Shown here piece by piece: positions 56,394 through 64,000 of a stretch of DNA of 64,000 nucleotides; position 1 is the stretch's first letter, and every line of letters begins with the position of its first letter. The stretch comes from an uncultured Clostridia bacterium (lineage in GTDB: Bacteria > Bacillota > Clostridia > Christensenellales > Borkfalkiaceae), in assembly GCA_947053545.1 (NCBI GenBank), contig CAMRSY010000008.1:1-64000 (forward strand), in the 5' to 3' direction. The notes beneath the pieces are model-generated. The model did no database searches, was not told the origin of the DNA, and was given only the letters and a program-made list of their open reading frames with translations. The translations under genes and the position numbers were made by a program.

Positions 56394-58016
56394 TTATTTA
56401 ACGTTATCTTCGGTTTCTTCGGCGGCGGTTTCCGCCACAACTTCGCTGTATCCGTTTGCTTCTTCAGCGCCGTAAGGCGCCGCTTCCTCGCCGCAATTTT
56501 GCAACCCGCCGTCGCCGTATCCGTTTCCTAAACATTCCCCGACCGTTGCGGAAACGCCGTCCGTTTCAATATCCGCCGTTTCGCCGGTACCGCCGGCTGA
56601 AACAGCCTCGGCAACGGGTTCCTTAAACAACCCGGACGACTTTTTCCACCTGCCCGACAACAGGCGCGAAATAAATAGTATCGACCTTAACACCCAGTCG
56701 GAACACATGCCTATCCAAAACCCGTACGCGCCAAGATGAACGACCTGAGTAAATATACAGCAAAGCCCTACGCGCATAAGCGCCATAGACGCGATTGCAC
56801 TGAACATAACATATTTAACGTCGCTTGTCGCCTTTAAAATACCGGGCGTTGTAAACGACAGTGGATAGGTTATAAACTGGAACGACAACGATAAGTACAG
56901 GCATTTCAAAGCGATATCGAACGCCTCGTCAGGATAGTTGTACAATGCGTGCAGAAGTGGCGACGCCGACGCCATAATAACGGCAACGCAGATAGCGTTG
57001 GTTACGTACGACACAAGAAACATTTTTTTAATATAATGTTTGGTCTGCGCCAAATCGCCTGTTCCGACCGCCTGCCCTACTACGGTTATGCACGACGTGC
57101 CTACGCCGCCGCCCACTACCGAGCCTATATTGTTTAGATACATCGCCATAGTATTTGCGTTGGCGTGCACATTGATTCCCGCCGCGTTTACGTAATTTTT
57201 AGTGTTTACAAATGTAACCGTAAGCAGTTTGCCCAACTGGAAAAGCGCGCTTTCTATTCCGCTTGGAATAGCGATTTTAAGTATGTGCTTTATCATACCC
57301 CAGTTAAAGCGGAATTTTTCTTTAAAACTTATATGTATGGGAATACGTTTGTTGAGAAGCAGGCAGAACATAAATACCGCGGGTATCGCGCGGCAGATAA
57401 GCGTTGCCAGCGCGGCGCCCAAAACACCCATATGCAACTTGAAAATGAATATATAGTTGGTGCCGAAATTGAGCAAACAGCTTACGCCCGCCGAAATCAT
57501 TGTAAAAATGCTTTTCCTCTGAGCCCTTAAAAGCGCGGCACAACCGTTAAAAAGCCCTATGAAAGGAAACGAAGCCGCGGTAATATAGAAATAAGTGCGC
57601 GACATAGAATGAACGTCGCCGTCCACACCGCCGAAGAAAAGTTTTAAAAGCGGGTTGTTAAGGGCAAGACACAGTCCGGCTATTAAAACGGACATAATAG
57701 ACACAACCACAAGCATATGCTTTGCGCTGGTACGCGCTTCCTCGTGCCGGTTAGCCCCAAGATACTGCGACGTTATAATGGCGCCGCCGGTTGCGAACGC
57801 CGAAAAAAGCTGAATTATAAGGTTGTTAATCTGGTCAACGTTGCCTACGGCGTTGCCCGCGTGCCCCGCGTTGTCTATGTGCGAAACCATTGCGGAGTCG
57901 ATAAAGCCAAGCGAGGTAGAAAAAATCTGCTCGATTACAATGGGCAGAATCAGCCACAGTAGCTGTTTGCCCGTAAACAGAGTGTATTTTGTTTTAACTC
58001 TCTTTGCCTTTACCAT
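56394..58016 (-). CDS. MATE-family efflux/polysaccharide-type transporter
   Basis: 540 residues, 12 TM helices of the MATE fold: GKQLLWLILPIVIEQIFSTSLGFIDSAMVS opens it, with ITSQYLGA in TM2 and FINT-like repeats (TCITVVGQAVG) at the half-way mark. The DinF/NorM-like subgroup exports cationic drugs or metabolites by Na+ or H+ antiport; the substrate is unknown. A C-terminal acidic, low-complexity tail of about 75 residues (SAGGTGETADIETDGVSA) extends beyond the usual end. Divergent from an AraC regulator; about 22 bp before the deacetylase. Confidence 0.92.
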   Translation of the reverse strand: MVKAKRVKTKYTLFTGKQLLWLILPIVIEQIFSTSLGFIDSAMVSHIDNAGHAGNAVGNVDQINNLIIQLFSAFATGGAIITSQYLGANRHEEARTSAKHMLVVVSIMSVLIAGLCLALNNPLLKLFFGGVDGDVHSMSRTYFYITAASFPFIGLFNGCAALLRAQRKSIFTMISAGVSCLLNFGTNYIFIFKLHMGVLGAALATLICRAIPAVFMFCLLLNKRIPIHISFKEKFRFNWGMIKHILKIAIPSGIESALFQLGKLLTVTFVNTKNYVNAAGINVHANANTMAMYLNNIGSVVGGGVGTSCITVVGQAVGTGDLAQTKHYIKKMFLVSYVTNAICVAVIMASASPLLHALYNYPDEAFDIALKCLYLSLSFQFITYPLSFTTPGILKATSDVKYVMFSAIASMALMRVGLCCIFTQVVHLGAYGFWIGMCSDWVLRSILFISRLLSGRWKKSSGLFKEPVAEAVSAGGTGETADIETDGVSATVGECLGNGYGDGGLQNCGEEAAPYGAEEANGYSEVVAETAAEETEDNVK

Positions 58017-58057
58017 CTTTTCGTTAAACCTCGCGCTTTATTATACAATAAATTTCC

Positions 58058-58086
58058 TTGATTTTCTACTGAATTTCGGTTATAAT
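58058..58086 (+). promoter_or_regulatory. Promoter of the AraC-family gene at 58126
   Basis: TTGATT (58058-58063), 17 bases, TATAAT (58081-58086); start point near 58093, leaving a 33-base leader with AAAGGAA. Confidence 0.83.
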
Positions 58087-58125
58087 TGATTAAAAATACA
58101 GATTTTTCAACAATAAAAGGAATAT

Positions 58126-58962
58126 ATGTTAAGACAACGTACGGAAAGAATAACCAACGCGACTATTGACAGGATATATGCCGAGACCAATACCAGACAG
58201 CCCGGTTTTGCAATGCTGTCGCCCCACTGCCACCCATATTGCGAACTTTTTTACGTACAGAGCGGCGAATGCAGGTTTTTTATAGACAACAATATGTACG
58301 ATTTGGGTGCGGGCGATTTTTTGCTTATTCCGCCCGAGGTATTTCATTATACCAGATATTTGTCCGGCGAGTGCAAAAAGAGTTCGCTGTTCTTCCGCGG
58401 CGAAGACGTTGACGGAAGCGTAAAAAATTTGCTGCCGCAAAGCAGTGAATTTTTTAACGATATGCGCATATTTCAGACACCCGAAACTTTCCGCGGACAG
58501 ATTGAAGGTTTGATTTTGCGTATGGTACGCGAACAGAAAATTTCCGACCGCCAAACCGAACCTATGATTCACGTCCTATTACAGGAATTGTTTTTATCGT
58601 GCGCGCGCGAGTGCGATTTTTTATACGGTATACCCGACGAAATTCATACCACAGACAGACAGATAGTTTTGGCGGCTCAATATATCAGCAGCCGCTACTG
58701 CGACCGCATTACAACCGAAGACGTAGCCGCCGCGGCGGGCTACAGCCCTAATTATTTAACGCGCAAATTCAAAGAATCGGTGGGGCTGGGCGTTCACGAA
58801 TACCTAACCTTTATCCGCTTGCAGAAAGCCGCGTTAGAGCTTGTTACAACCAAAGACTCGGTAACGGATATCGCGCTGCGGTGCGGTTTTTCGGACGGAA
58901 ACTATTTTAAAGACGCATTTAAAAAAAAATACGGGTTAACCCCCAGGGAATACCGCAAATAA
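58126..58962 (+). CDS. AraC-family transcriptional regulator (cupin type)
   Basis: 278 residues. N-terminal cupin sensor (SPHCHPYCELFYVQSGECRF, LGAGDFLLIPPEVFHY; about 20-110), a helical linker, and a C-terminal AraC double HTH (about 180-278) with TTEDVAAAAGYSPNYLTRKFKE and VTDIALRCGFSDGNYFKDAFKKKYGLTPREYR. Sugar-responsive activators of this class often control the divergent neighbour, here the MATE transporter and deacetylase (inference). Good promoter and ribosome site (AAAGGAA). Confidence 0.93.
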   Translation: MLRQRTERITNATIDRIYAETNTRQPGFAMLSPHCHPYCELFYVQSGECRFFIDNNMYDLGAGDFLLIPPEVFHYTRYLSGECKKSSLFFRGEDVDGSVKNLLPQSSEFFNDMRIFQTPETFRGQIEGLILRMVREQKISDRQTEPMIHVLLQELFLSCARECDFLYGIPDEIHTTDRQIVLAAQYISSRYCDRITTEDVAAAAGYSPNYLTRKFKESVGLGVHEYLTFIRLQKAALELVTTKDSVTDIALRCGFSDGNYFKDAFKKKYGLTPREYRK

Positions 58963-59005
58963 TGTAATTGCGCCGCTTTAAAAATTATAAAATTTCAGAC
59001 GACAG

Positions 59006-59034
59006 TTGACAGGCGCGCAATAAAAATTTATAAT
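59006..59034 (+). promoter_or_regulatory. Promoter of the second YitT gene
   Basis: TTGACA (59006-59011), 17 bases, TATAAT (59029-59034): a full consensus promoter. The ATG at 59033 lies inside the -10 box, so translation probably starts at GTG 59042, at or next to the start point. Confidence 0.9.
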
Positions 59035-59041
59035 GTATAAC

Positions 59042-60004
59042 GTGGAAAACGAAAATTTAAACAAACCCGACGAAGGCGTTAAAGCCGCGGTAAAAAAGAA
59101 TAAAAAGAAAATTGCGCTGAATATTTTAAAACAGTATGCGATTATTACGCTGGGCTGTATTATCTATTCTCTGGGCATTTCAATGTTTGTCGACCCTGCC
59201 GACCTTTCTGCGGGAGGAATGACGGGCATTTCCATAATCATAAGCAAAATACCGGGCGTGCCGCTTGACAACGGTATAATATTAATTATTCTTAATATCC
59301 CCATGCTGATACTCGGTCTTATATTTTTCGGCTGGCGGTTTTTGGTTTCCACCGGATTTGCGACAATATTGTCGTCGCTTTTAATGGATTTATGGAAATA
59401 CATTTTTAATACCGTGTTAAAAATTTTGCCGTTAGCAAACGGAAACATTCTTGTAAACGCCGTAACCGGCGGCGTGCTGTTCGGCGTGGGAATGGCCATG
59501 ATTTTCAGAATGGGCGCGTCCACTGCAGGCACCGACGTAATCGTAAAACTGCTGCGCAAAAAATTCAGGCATCTTAAAACGGGGATAATTGCGCTTGCCA
59601 CAGATATGCTGATAGTAGCCTGTTCGCTGTTTGTAAACGGTTACGATTTGGAAAAACTTTTTTACACCGCGCTTTCCACCGTTGTGTTTACGCTGGTGTT
59701 CGACCTGGTGCTTTACGGAGGCAATTCCGCAAAAACGGTGTTTATTATTACCGCGCGCGAAAACTGCGAAAGAATAATAACCAGAATTTTAAAAGATATC
59801 GACACGGGCGCAACCATTTTAGACGCAAAGGGCGCGTACACGTTTGAAGACAAAGCCATGATTATGTGCGTTGTAAAACCCTTCCTTTATCCGCGGCTGA
59901 GAGACGTGGTTCATCAGGAAGACAAAAAGGCGTTTATGATAATTTCTTCGGCGAAAGAAATTTACGGAGAGGGCTATCAAAACCCCGAAGACGCCGAACT
60001 TTAA
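59042..60004 (+). CDS. YitT-family membrane protein (DUF161/DUF2179), probably leaderless
   Basis: About 320 residues from GTG 59042; the ATG at 59033 overlaps the -10 box of a consensus promoter. Basic N-terminus (KKNKKKIALNILKQYAIITLG), five to six TM helices with AGGMTGISIIISKIPG and STAGTDVIVKLL signatures, then a DUF2179 C-terminal domain (about 235-320; GAYTFEDKAMIMCVV). No Shine-Dalgarno is visible. Same family as the gene at 6941, sharing layout and motifs. Function of YitT is not established. Terminator at 60050-60075. Confidence 0.85.
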   Translation: MENENLNKPDEGVKAAVKKNKKKIALNILKQYAIITLGCIIYSLGISMFVDPADLSAGGMTGISIIISKIPGVPLDNGIILIILNIPMLILGLIFFGWRFLVSTGFATILSSLLMDLWKYIFNTVLKILPLANGNILVNAVTGGVLFGVGMAMIFRMGASTAGTDVIVKLLRKKFRHLKTGIIALATDMLIVACSLFVNGYDLEKLFYTALSTVVFTLVFDLVLYGGNSAKTVFIITARENCERIITRILKDIDTGATILDAKGAYTFEDKAMIMCVVKPFLYPRLRDVVHQEDKKAFMIISSAKEIYGEGYQNPEDAEL

Positions 60005-60049
60005 TTAGCGTTTGTTATAACCGGCGTTTTAATTTTGTAACGAAAATAC

Positions 60050-60075
60050 AGCCCCGCGGCGATTGCCGCGGGGCT
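60050..60075. terminator. Terminator between the YitT and alcohol dehydrogenase genes
   Basis: AGCCCCGCGGC/GCCGCGGGGCT with loop GATT, between two convergent genes; bidirectional. Confidence 0.82.
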
Positions 60076-60116
60076 TAATACTTGATTGAGTGCTTAATAT
60101 ACGCCGTTTAACGCGT

Positions 60117-61298
60117 TTATCTGCTTGCAGCAGAGTAAATTTCAAACGCGTCTTCCCGCCTTAATTTTTTACAGCTGCCCTTTTCGCCGCCGTTATTTTT
60201 AGCCCATTTTTCCGCCATAAGCTTTAAGTCCCCATCGGTGGGATTTACCCCCAGGCCTTTTACCGAAACGGGCAAGCCAAGACTTTCGAACCACTCTTCG
60301 CAATACTCGATTCCCTTAAGCGCCAGCTCCTCGCGCGTGCCGTTGGGGCGCACGCCCATAACCTGCACGGCAAACTTATGAAAGCGGTTTAAGCAGTTTT
60401 TGTAAACATACCTTGCCCACGTTCCCCAAACGGCAGTAAGCGAAGCGCCGTGAGCTACATCGTACAGCGCCGACAGCTCGTGCCCGAGCGAGTGCGTGCA
60501 CCAGTCGCCGCCGTCGTTGCCGCACCCTGTAAGTCCGTTGTGTGACAGCGCGCCCGCCCACATTATATCGGCACGCGCCTGCAAATCGGCGGGGTTTTTT
60601 ATTACCTTTTTAGATGCGGAAATAACCGTAGTCATCAACGCCTCGGCCATATTGTCGGTAATTTTTAAAGTCGCACCGCCGGTTAAATAGCGTTCGAGCG
60701 TATGCATAAAAATGTCGGCGCAGCCGCAGGCCGTTGGATACGGCGGAACGGATACGGTTAATTCGGGGTTTAAAATTGCGAAAACGGGGCGCGAAATTTC
60801 GGCGTTTCGTCCGCGTTTAACCATTGTTTTATCGTTTGTAATTACAGACGACTTGCTCATTTCGCTGCCTGCCGCCGCCACGGTTAAAATTACGCCTACA
60901 GGCAAGGTTTTTTCTGGAGTGCGCGTTTCGTCGTAATAGTCCCAAACGTCGCCGCCGCCCGCGGCTCCCATACCTATCGCTTTGGCGCTGTCTATTACGC
61001 TACCCCCGCCGACAGCCAAAATGAAATCTACCCCCTCTCTTTTACATATTTCTATTCCTTCGTAAACGAGCGACAACCGGGGATTAGGTTTAACGCCTCC
61101 CAGTTCCGCCACCTTTACGTTTGCGTGCTCCAGCGCCCACTTTACGCGTTTTATCAGTCCGCTTTTTACCGCGCTGCCCGAGCCGTAGTGCAACAGCACG
61201 CACGAACACTTGCTTTCGGTTATTATCTGCGTAAGCTTTTCGTCGCTGTCCGTGCCGAAATATACCTTTGTAGGCGCGTTGTAAACAAATCCGTTCAT
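60117..61298 (-). CDS. Iron-containing alcohol dehydrogenase (BDH-like)
   Basis: 393 residues, group III ADH. The cofactor site has LHYGSGSAVKSGLI and VGGGSVIDSAKAIGMGA; metal ligands are in HTLERYL and the two-His set in WCTHSLGHELSALYDVAHG. The best resemblance is to butanol dehydrogenase/YugJ-type NADPH enzymes that remove reducing equivalents. The C-terminus is full length. A GGGTGG-type ribosome site lies before the ATG. Single gene. Confidence 0.94.
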   Translation of the reverse strand: MNGFVYNAPTKVYFGTDSDEKLTQIITESKCSCVLLHYGSGSAVKSGLIKRVKWALEHANVKVAELGGVKPNPRLSLVYEGIEICKREGVDFILAVGGGSVIDSAKAIGMGAAGGGDVWDYYDETRTPEKTLPVGVILTVAAAGSEMSKSSVITNDKTMVKRGRNAEISRPVFAILNPELTVSVPPYPTACGCADIFMHTLERYLTGGATLKITDNMAEALMTTVISASKKVIKNPADLQARADIMWAGALSHNGLTGCGNDGGDWCTHSLGHELSALYDVAHGASLTAVWGTWARYVYKNCLNRFHKFAVQVMGVRPNGTREELALKGIEYCEEWFESLGLPVSVKGLGVNPTDGDLKLMAEKWAKNNGGEKGSCKKLRREDAFEIYSAASR

Positions 61299-61378
61299 AT
61301 AATTCCACCCTTAAATTATTCGTAGTTACATATTAACATACATATGCCGTTTAATCAATAGCTAAGCGCAATTACGCG

Positions 61379-61407
61379 TTGACTTTTTTTGCGCGCAAGC
61401 GTATAAT
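61379..61407 (+). promoter_or_regulatory. Promoter of the asparaginase gene
   Basis: TTGACT (61379-61384), 17 bases, TATAAT (61402-61407). Confidence 0.87.
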
Positions 61408-61432
61408 TTTTTTGTTGAAGAGGTAATTTTTT

Positions 61433-62470
61433 ATGGCAAAAAACAAGATTTTAGTTATATTTACAGGCGGAACAATAGGCAGCGACAGCGACGGAAAAAA
61501 CGTGGCTTTAAGCGGCGCGAGCAAAAAAATGCTGATTGAAAAATACTGCGAATCGTACGGCGATTCAGTTATGTTCGACACCCTTTCGCCAATAAACATT
61601 TTAAGCGAAAACGTACAAAAACGCGACCTTGAAAAACTTTACGCCTGCATAAAAAGCGTAAACGCGGACGAATACGACGGTATAATTGTAACGCACGGCA
61701 CCGATACGCTTTGCTTTACCGTAAACTGGTTAAGCCAGATTTTGTGCGATATTTCGGTTCCGCTTGTCGTTGTATCGTCGCTTTATCCTTTAACCGACGC
61801 GCGCAACAACGGTATAAAAAATTTTGCGGGCGCAGTATGCTTTATTGAAAAAACGCGGCTGCGGGGCGTATACTGCGCTTTTGCAAACGATAACGAAAAC
61901 TGCAAAATACACCTTGGTTCGCGCCTTGTTTATCCCGACGAAATAAACGGTTTTTACCACAGCGCGCTGGGCGCGCACTTTGCGGAAATCGCAGACGGCG
62001 AGGTTGTTCTTTCGCATTCGCCGCTTATTCCTTCCGTTAATGACGTAAAATCCCTGCGCACGGCGCCGCCCGCCCCCGCCCTTTGCGACGAAATTGTGCT
62101 TATAACCATGCGTTCGCTTTTAAATTTTGCCGTATACGACTTTACCGTTGTAAAGCCGAAAGCGGTTATTATTGAATTATCGCACAGCGGCACGGTGTGC
62201 ACCGAGGGCGAAGAACTAAATTTTAAAAAGTTTGCCGCTTACTGTAAATTGCAGGGCGTACCCGTGATTCTTGCGCCCGTTATGAGAGGAGCGGGAGTTT
62301 ACGACAGTATGTCTAACGTTCCCGACAACGCCGTTTTTGCATACGATATGACCATAGAAATGACTATTGTAAAAGTTATGGAAGCGCTGGGCAACCGGCT
62401 TAACCCCGACGCATATTTTAACTGCGACACGGCGTTTGAAAAAATTCCTTTCCCCGCCATAAAAAGTTAA
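61433..62470 (+). CDS. L-asparaginase (type I, cytoplasmic)
   Basis: 345 residues. Both catalytic threonine motifs of the bacterial asparaginase family: FTGGTIGS (Thr14) and THGTDTL (Thr90-Asp91, with Thr87 beginning the motif). No signal peptide, so cytoplasmic. It hydrolyses asparagine to aspartate and ammonia. A lysine for the second triad is in the following helix but cannot be pinned. GAAGAGG lies 9-10 bases before the ATG. Stands alone behind a consensus promoter. Confidence 0.92.
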   Translation: MAKNKILVIFTGGTIGSDSDGKNVALSGASKKMLIEKYCESYGDSVMFDTLSPINILSENVQKRDLEKLYACIKSVNADEYDGIIVTHGTDTLCFTVNWLSQILCDISVPLVVVSSLYPLTDARNNGIKNFAGAVCFIEKTRLRGVYCAFANDNENCKIHLGSRLVYPDEINGFYHSALGAHFAEIADGEVVLSHSPLIPSVNDVKSLRTAPPAPALCDEIVLITMRSLLNFAVYDFTVVKPKAVIIELSHSGTVCTEGEELNFKKFAAYCKLQGVPVILAPVMRGAGVYDSMSNVPDNAVFAYDMTIEMTIVKVMEALGNRLNPDAYFNCDTAFEKIPFPAIKS

Positions 62471-62622
62471 AAAGCAAAAATTTGTTGTTTCTGTATTGTT
62501 TTACAGCTTTGTAAACAATAAATTTTTATACATTTATACGCGGTTTTAATGAATAAACGCAGCTTTGAGAACTTATAAATTTTAATTATACCTATAATTT
62601 GCGCGGGCGCTTGCATAAATAT

Positions 62623-62651
62623 TTGACATTTATATGACCATATTATAAAAT
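62623..62651 (+). promoter_or_regulatory. Probable promoter of the thioredoxin-fold lipoprotein
   Basis: TTGACA (62623-62628), 17 bases, TAAAAT (62646-62651). The leader contains a small stem CGGAC/GTCCG (62664-62679). Confidence 0.7.
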
Positions 62652-62698
62652 ATAAATACTTTTCGGACGATTAGGTCCGTATTTCAGCGAAGGTAATT

Positions 62699-64000
62699 AT
62701 GAAAAAATTCACTAAAATAATAGCGGCTGCCACTGCGGCGTTACTTGCCCTGAGCATTGCCGGATGCGACAAAAACTCTGCCGGAGGAAATTATCCTCCC
62801 TTTAAAAACCCCACCGATCAAACCGACGTAGACGAAACAAGCGAAAAATATATAGTTAACGTTGTTTCCGAAGGCGGATTTAAACTTGACGGCGTTCAGG
62901 TTTCGGCGGTAAGAGACGGAACGGTTATAAGACGCGGTATTTCGATTGAAGGTAAAATAGAGTTCGGCATATCGCTGGGCGAATACGATTTGGTTATCGA
63001 CGGCTCAACCCTGCCCGCAGGCTACTACCTGCCCGAAGGAGTGTCGTACAAAACCAATCCTTCACGCAGGGACACGGTTACTATTAAAGTTCCCTCTAAA
63101 GTATTGCCTTCCGGTTCGTCGCAGATTTCTACTTATGCTTTGGGAAGCATTATGAGAGATTTCTCTTTTACCGACTGCAACGACAGAAAATACGTTCTTT
63201 CCGACCTTTTGAAAACAAGAAAAGCCGTAGTTCTTAATTTCTTTTTCACTACGTGCGGTCCCTGCCAGGCGGAATTCCCCAGCATTCAGAAGGCGTACGA
63301 ACGCCGGCCGACGAACGATTTGGAAATTATAGCGATAAGTTCCACGCAGAACGGCGACAGCAATTCGCTTGTTGCCGACTTTGCCCGCACGAGAGGTTTA
63401 ACTTTCCCTATGGGTATGGATCCCGTAGGCCTTACGTCGGCTTTCCAAATAAAAGGTTTCCCCACCACTATTGTAATTGACAGATACGGTATGATTGCAT
63501 ACAGAAGCAGCGGTACCGAGGTAGACCTGTCATTCTGGACAGGACTTTTCAACGACTTTACGGCAAGCAATTACGTGCAGAATATCGTTGTGGGAGACAA
63601 ACCCGGCGGCGACGACGGCAACACCCCGGGCGGCGACAGAGAACGCCCTGACTGTTCGATGCCCGCTTCGGCTTTGATGGAAGCGGCGGCAAACGGCACG
63701 GAGAGCGACGGCACACCGTTAAATTCTACTTTCACACCTGAAAAAGACGAATTTTCCTGGCCCTGGTTAATAGGCTCGGACGACGGCGGAAGCTATATTT
63801 ATTCGTCAAACAAGGGTAAAAACAGCTCGTATGCGATAGTTCACTCGCAATTCGATATGAAAGCGGGCGACGTTCTTTCGCTGGAATACAGCGTTTCTTC
63901 TGAAGCGGGCGCCGACAAACTGCACATTTTGCTTGACGGCGAACTTATGAACGAAAACGGCTGGTCGGGCGACAGCAACGGCTGGCAGTCGGTGGATTTA
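62699..64000 (+). CDS. Thioredoxin-fold (TlpA/ResA-like) lipoprotein, partial
   Basis: Runs past the window end; 434 codons are visible from ATG 62699 (CGAAGG upstream). The lipoprotein signal ends SIAGC (Cys23). Residues about 50-135 are a small beta domain (prealbumin-like). Residues about 148-285 are a TlpA-type thioredoxin fold: STYALGSIMRDFSF, catalytic CGPC at 186-189 in FFFTTCGPCQAEFPS, and the cis-proline strand KGFPTTIVIDRYG. A Gly/Asp linker leads to a jelly-roll-like beta domain (about 320 on) that is cut off. It would act as a surface thiol-disulfide protein; the partner is unknown. Confidence 0.85.
   Translation, partial: MKKFTKIIAAATAALLALSIAGCDKNSAGGNYPPFKNPTDQTDVDETSEKYIVNVVSEGGFKLDGVQVSAVRDGTVIRRGISIEGKIEFGISLGEYDLVIDGSTLPAGYYLPEGVSYKTNPSRRDTVTIKVPSKVLPSGSSQISTYALGSIMRDFSFTDCNDRKYVLSDLLKTRKAVVLNFFFTTCGPCQAEFPSIQKAYERRPTNDLEIIAISSTQNGDSNSLVADFARTRGLTFPMGMDPVGLTSAFQIKGFPTTIVIDRYGMIAYRSSGTEVDLSFWTGLFNDFTASNYVQNIVVGDKPGGDDGNTPGGDRERPDCSMPASALMEAAANGTESDGTPLNSTFTPEKDEFSWPWLIGSDDGGSYIYSSNKGKNSSYAIVHSQFDMKAGDVLSLEYSVSSEAGADKLHILLDGELMNENGWSGDSNGWQSVDL

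Noticed and set aside
1..64000. CRISPR arrays, insertion sequences, prophage or integrase genes
   Set aside because: No regularly spaced repeats, transposase motifs or phage genes were seen. The repeats present are terminators and operators.

Overview
The window looks like a chromosome segment of an anaerobic, gut-type member of the Bacillota (class Clostridia; a Christensenellales-like uncultured lineage is my guess, not proven). Supporting signs are strong Shine-Dalgarno sites (AGGAGG type), sigma-A promoters with 17-bp spacers, an L27 protein with a Firmicutes-type N-terminal pre-sequence, many signal-peptidase-II lipoproteins, an FMN riboswitch in front of a RibU-type ECF component, and no outer-membrane genes. 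No phage, insertion sequence or CRISPR array is visible. The dominant theme is pectin/polygalacturonate use.

Layout. 1-2.2 kb: a two-gene unit (SGNH esterase and YcxB-like membrane protein), a tRNA-Ser(GCT) with promoter and terminator, and a small XRE repressor with repeated half-sites at its start. 2.5-6.8 kb: glycogen/maltodextrin enzymes (GlgB and a neopullulanase-like GH13). 6.9-10.9 kb: a YitT-family membrane protein and a large unknown lipoprotein. 11-21.7 kb: three very large surface lipoproteins (a CE8-like beta-helix protein, a PL9 pectate lyase and an Ig-like/His-Cys-rich protein) with a KDPG aldolase between them. 22-24.8 kb: a helical protein, rplU-rpmA behind an L21-type leader, an acetyltransferase and an AraC regulator. 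25-37.3 kb: a long minus-strand run coding for an oligosaccharide ABC importer (two permeases, an outsize 888-residue binding protein, a UgpC/MsmK-type ATPase), five unrecognised multi-pass membrane proteins, and GH28 and GH105 enzymes; a cytoplasmic pectinesterase is divergent from it. 38.6 kb: a small heat-shock protein. 39.3-49.4 kb: an eight-gene minus-strand hexuronate operon (Eda-VOC fusion, kdgK, a TIM-barrel protein, kduI, a second UgpC/MsmK ATPase, uxaB, uxaA, uxaC). 49.7-64 kb: an SPFH protein, ribU, DegV, glyA, kduD, a deacetylase, a MATE transporter, an AraC regulator, a second YitT, an iron-dependent alcohol dehydrogenase, an asparaginase and a thioredoxin-fold lipoprotein that runs off the window.

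How the genes fit together (pathway knowledge plus inference). Surface PL9 lyase and accessory lipoproteins cut and hold pectin. The ABC importer brings oligogalacturonides into the cell. Cytoplasmic pectinesterase, GH28 and GH105 de-esterify and trim them. Saturated galacturonate goes through UxaC, UxaB and UxaA to KDG. Unsaturated uronate goes through KduI and KduD to KDG. KdgK and Eda then give pyruvate and glyceraldehyde-3-phosphate. All of these steps are encoded here. A 15-bp palindrome with core AATGTnACATT occurs both at the importer promoter and upstream of the ATPase-uxa genes, suggesting a common regulator that is not obvious in the window.

Most novel-looking items: the set of 4-TM proteins built into the importer operon, the CE8-fold lipoprotein with changed catalytic positions, the KDPG aldolase-VOC fusion, two candidate leaderless genes, and L27 with a pre-sequence but no prp gene in its usual place.
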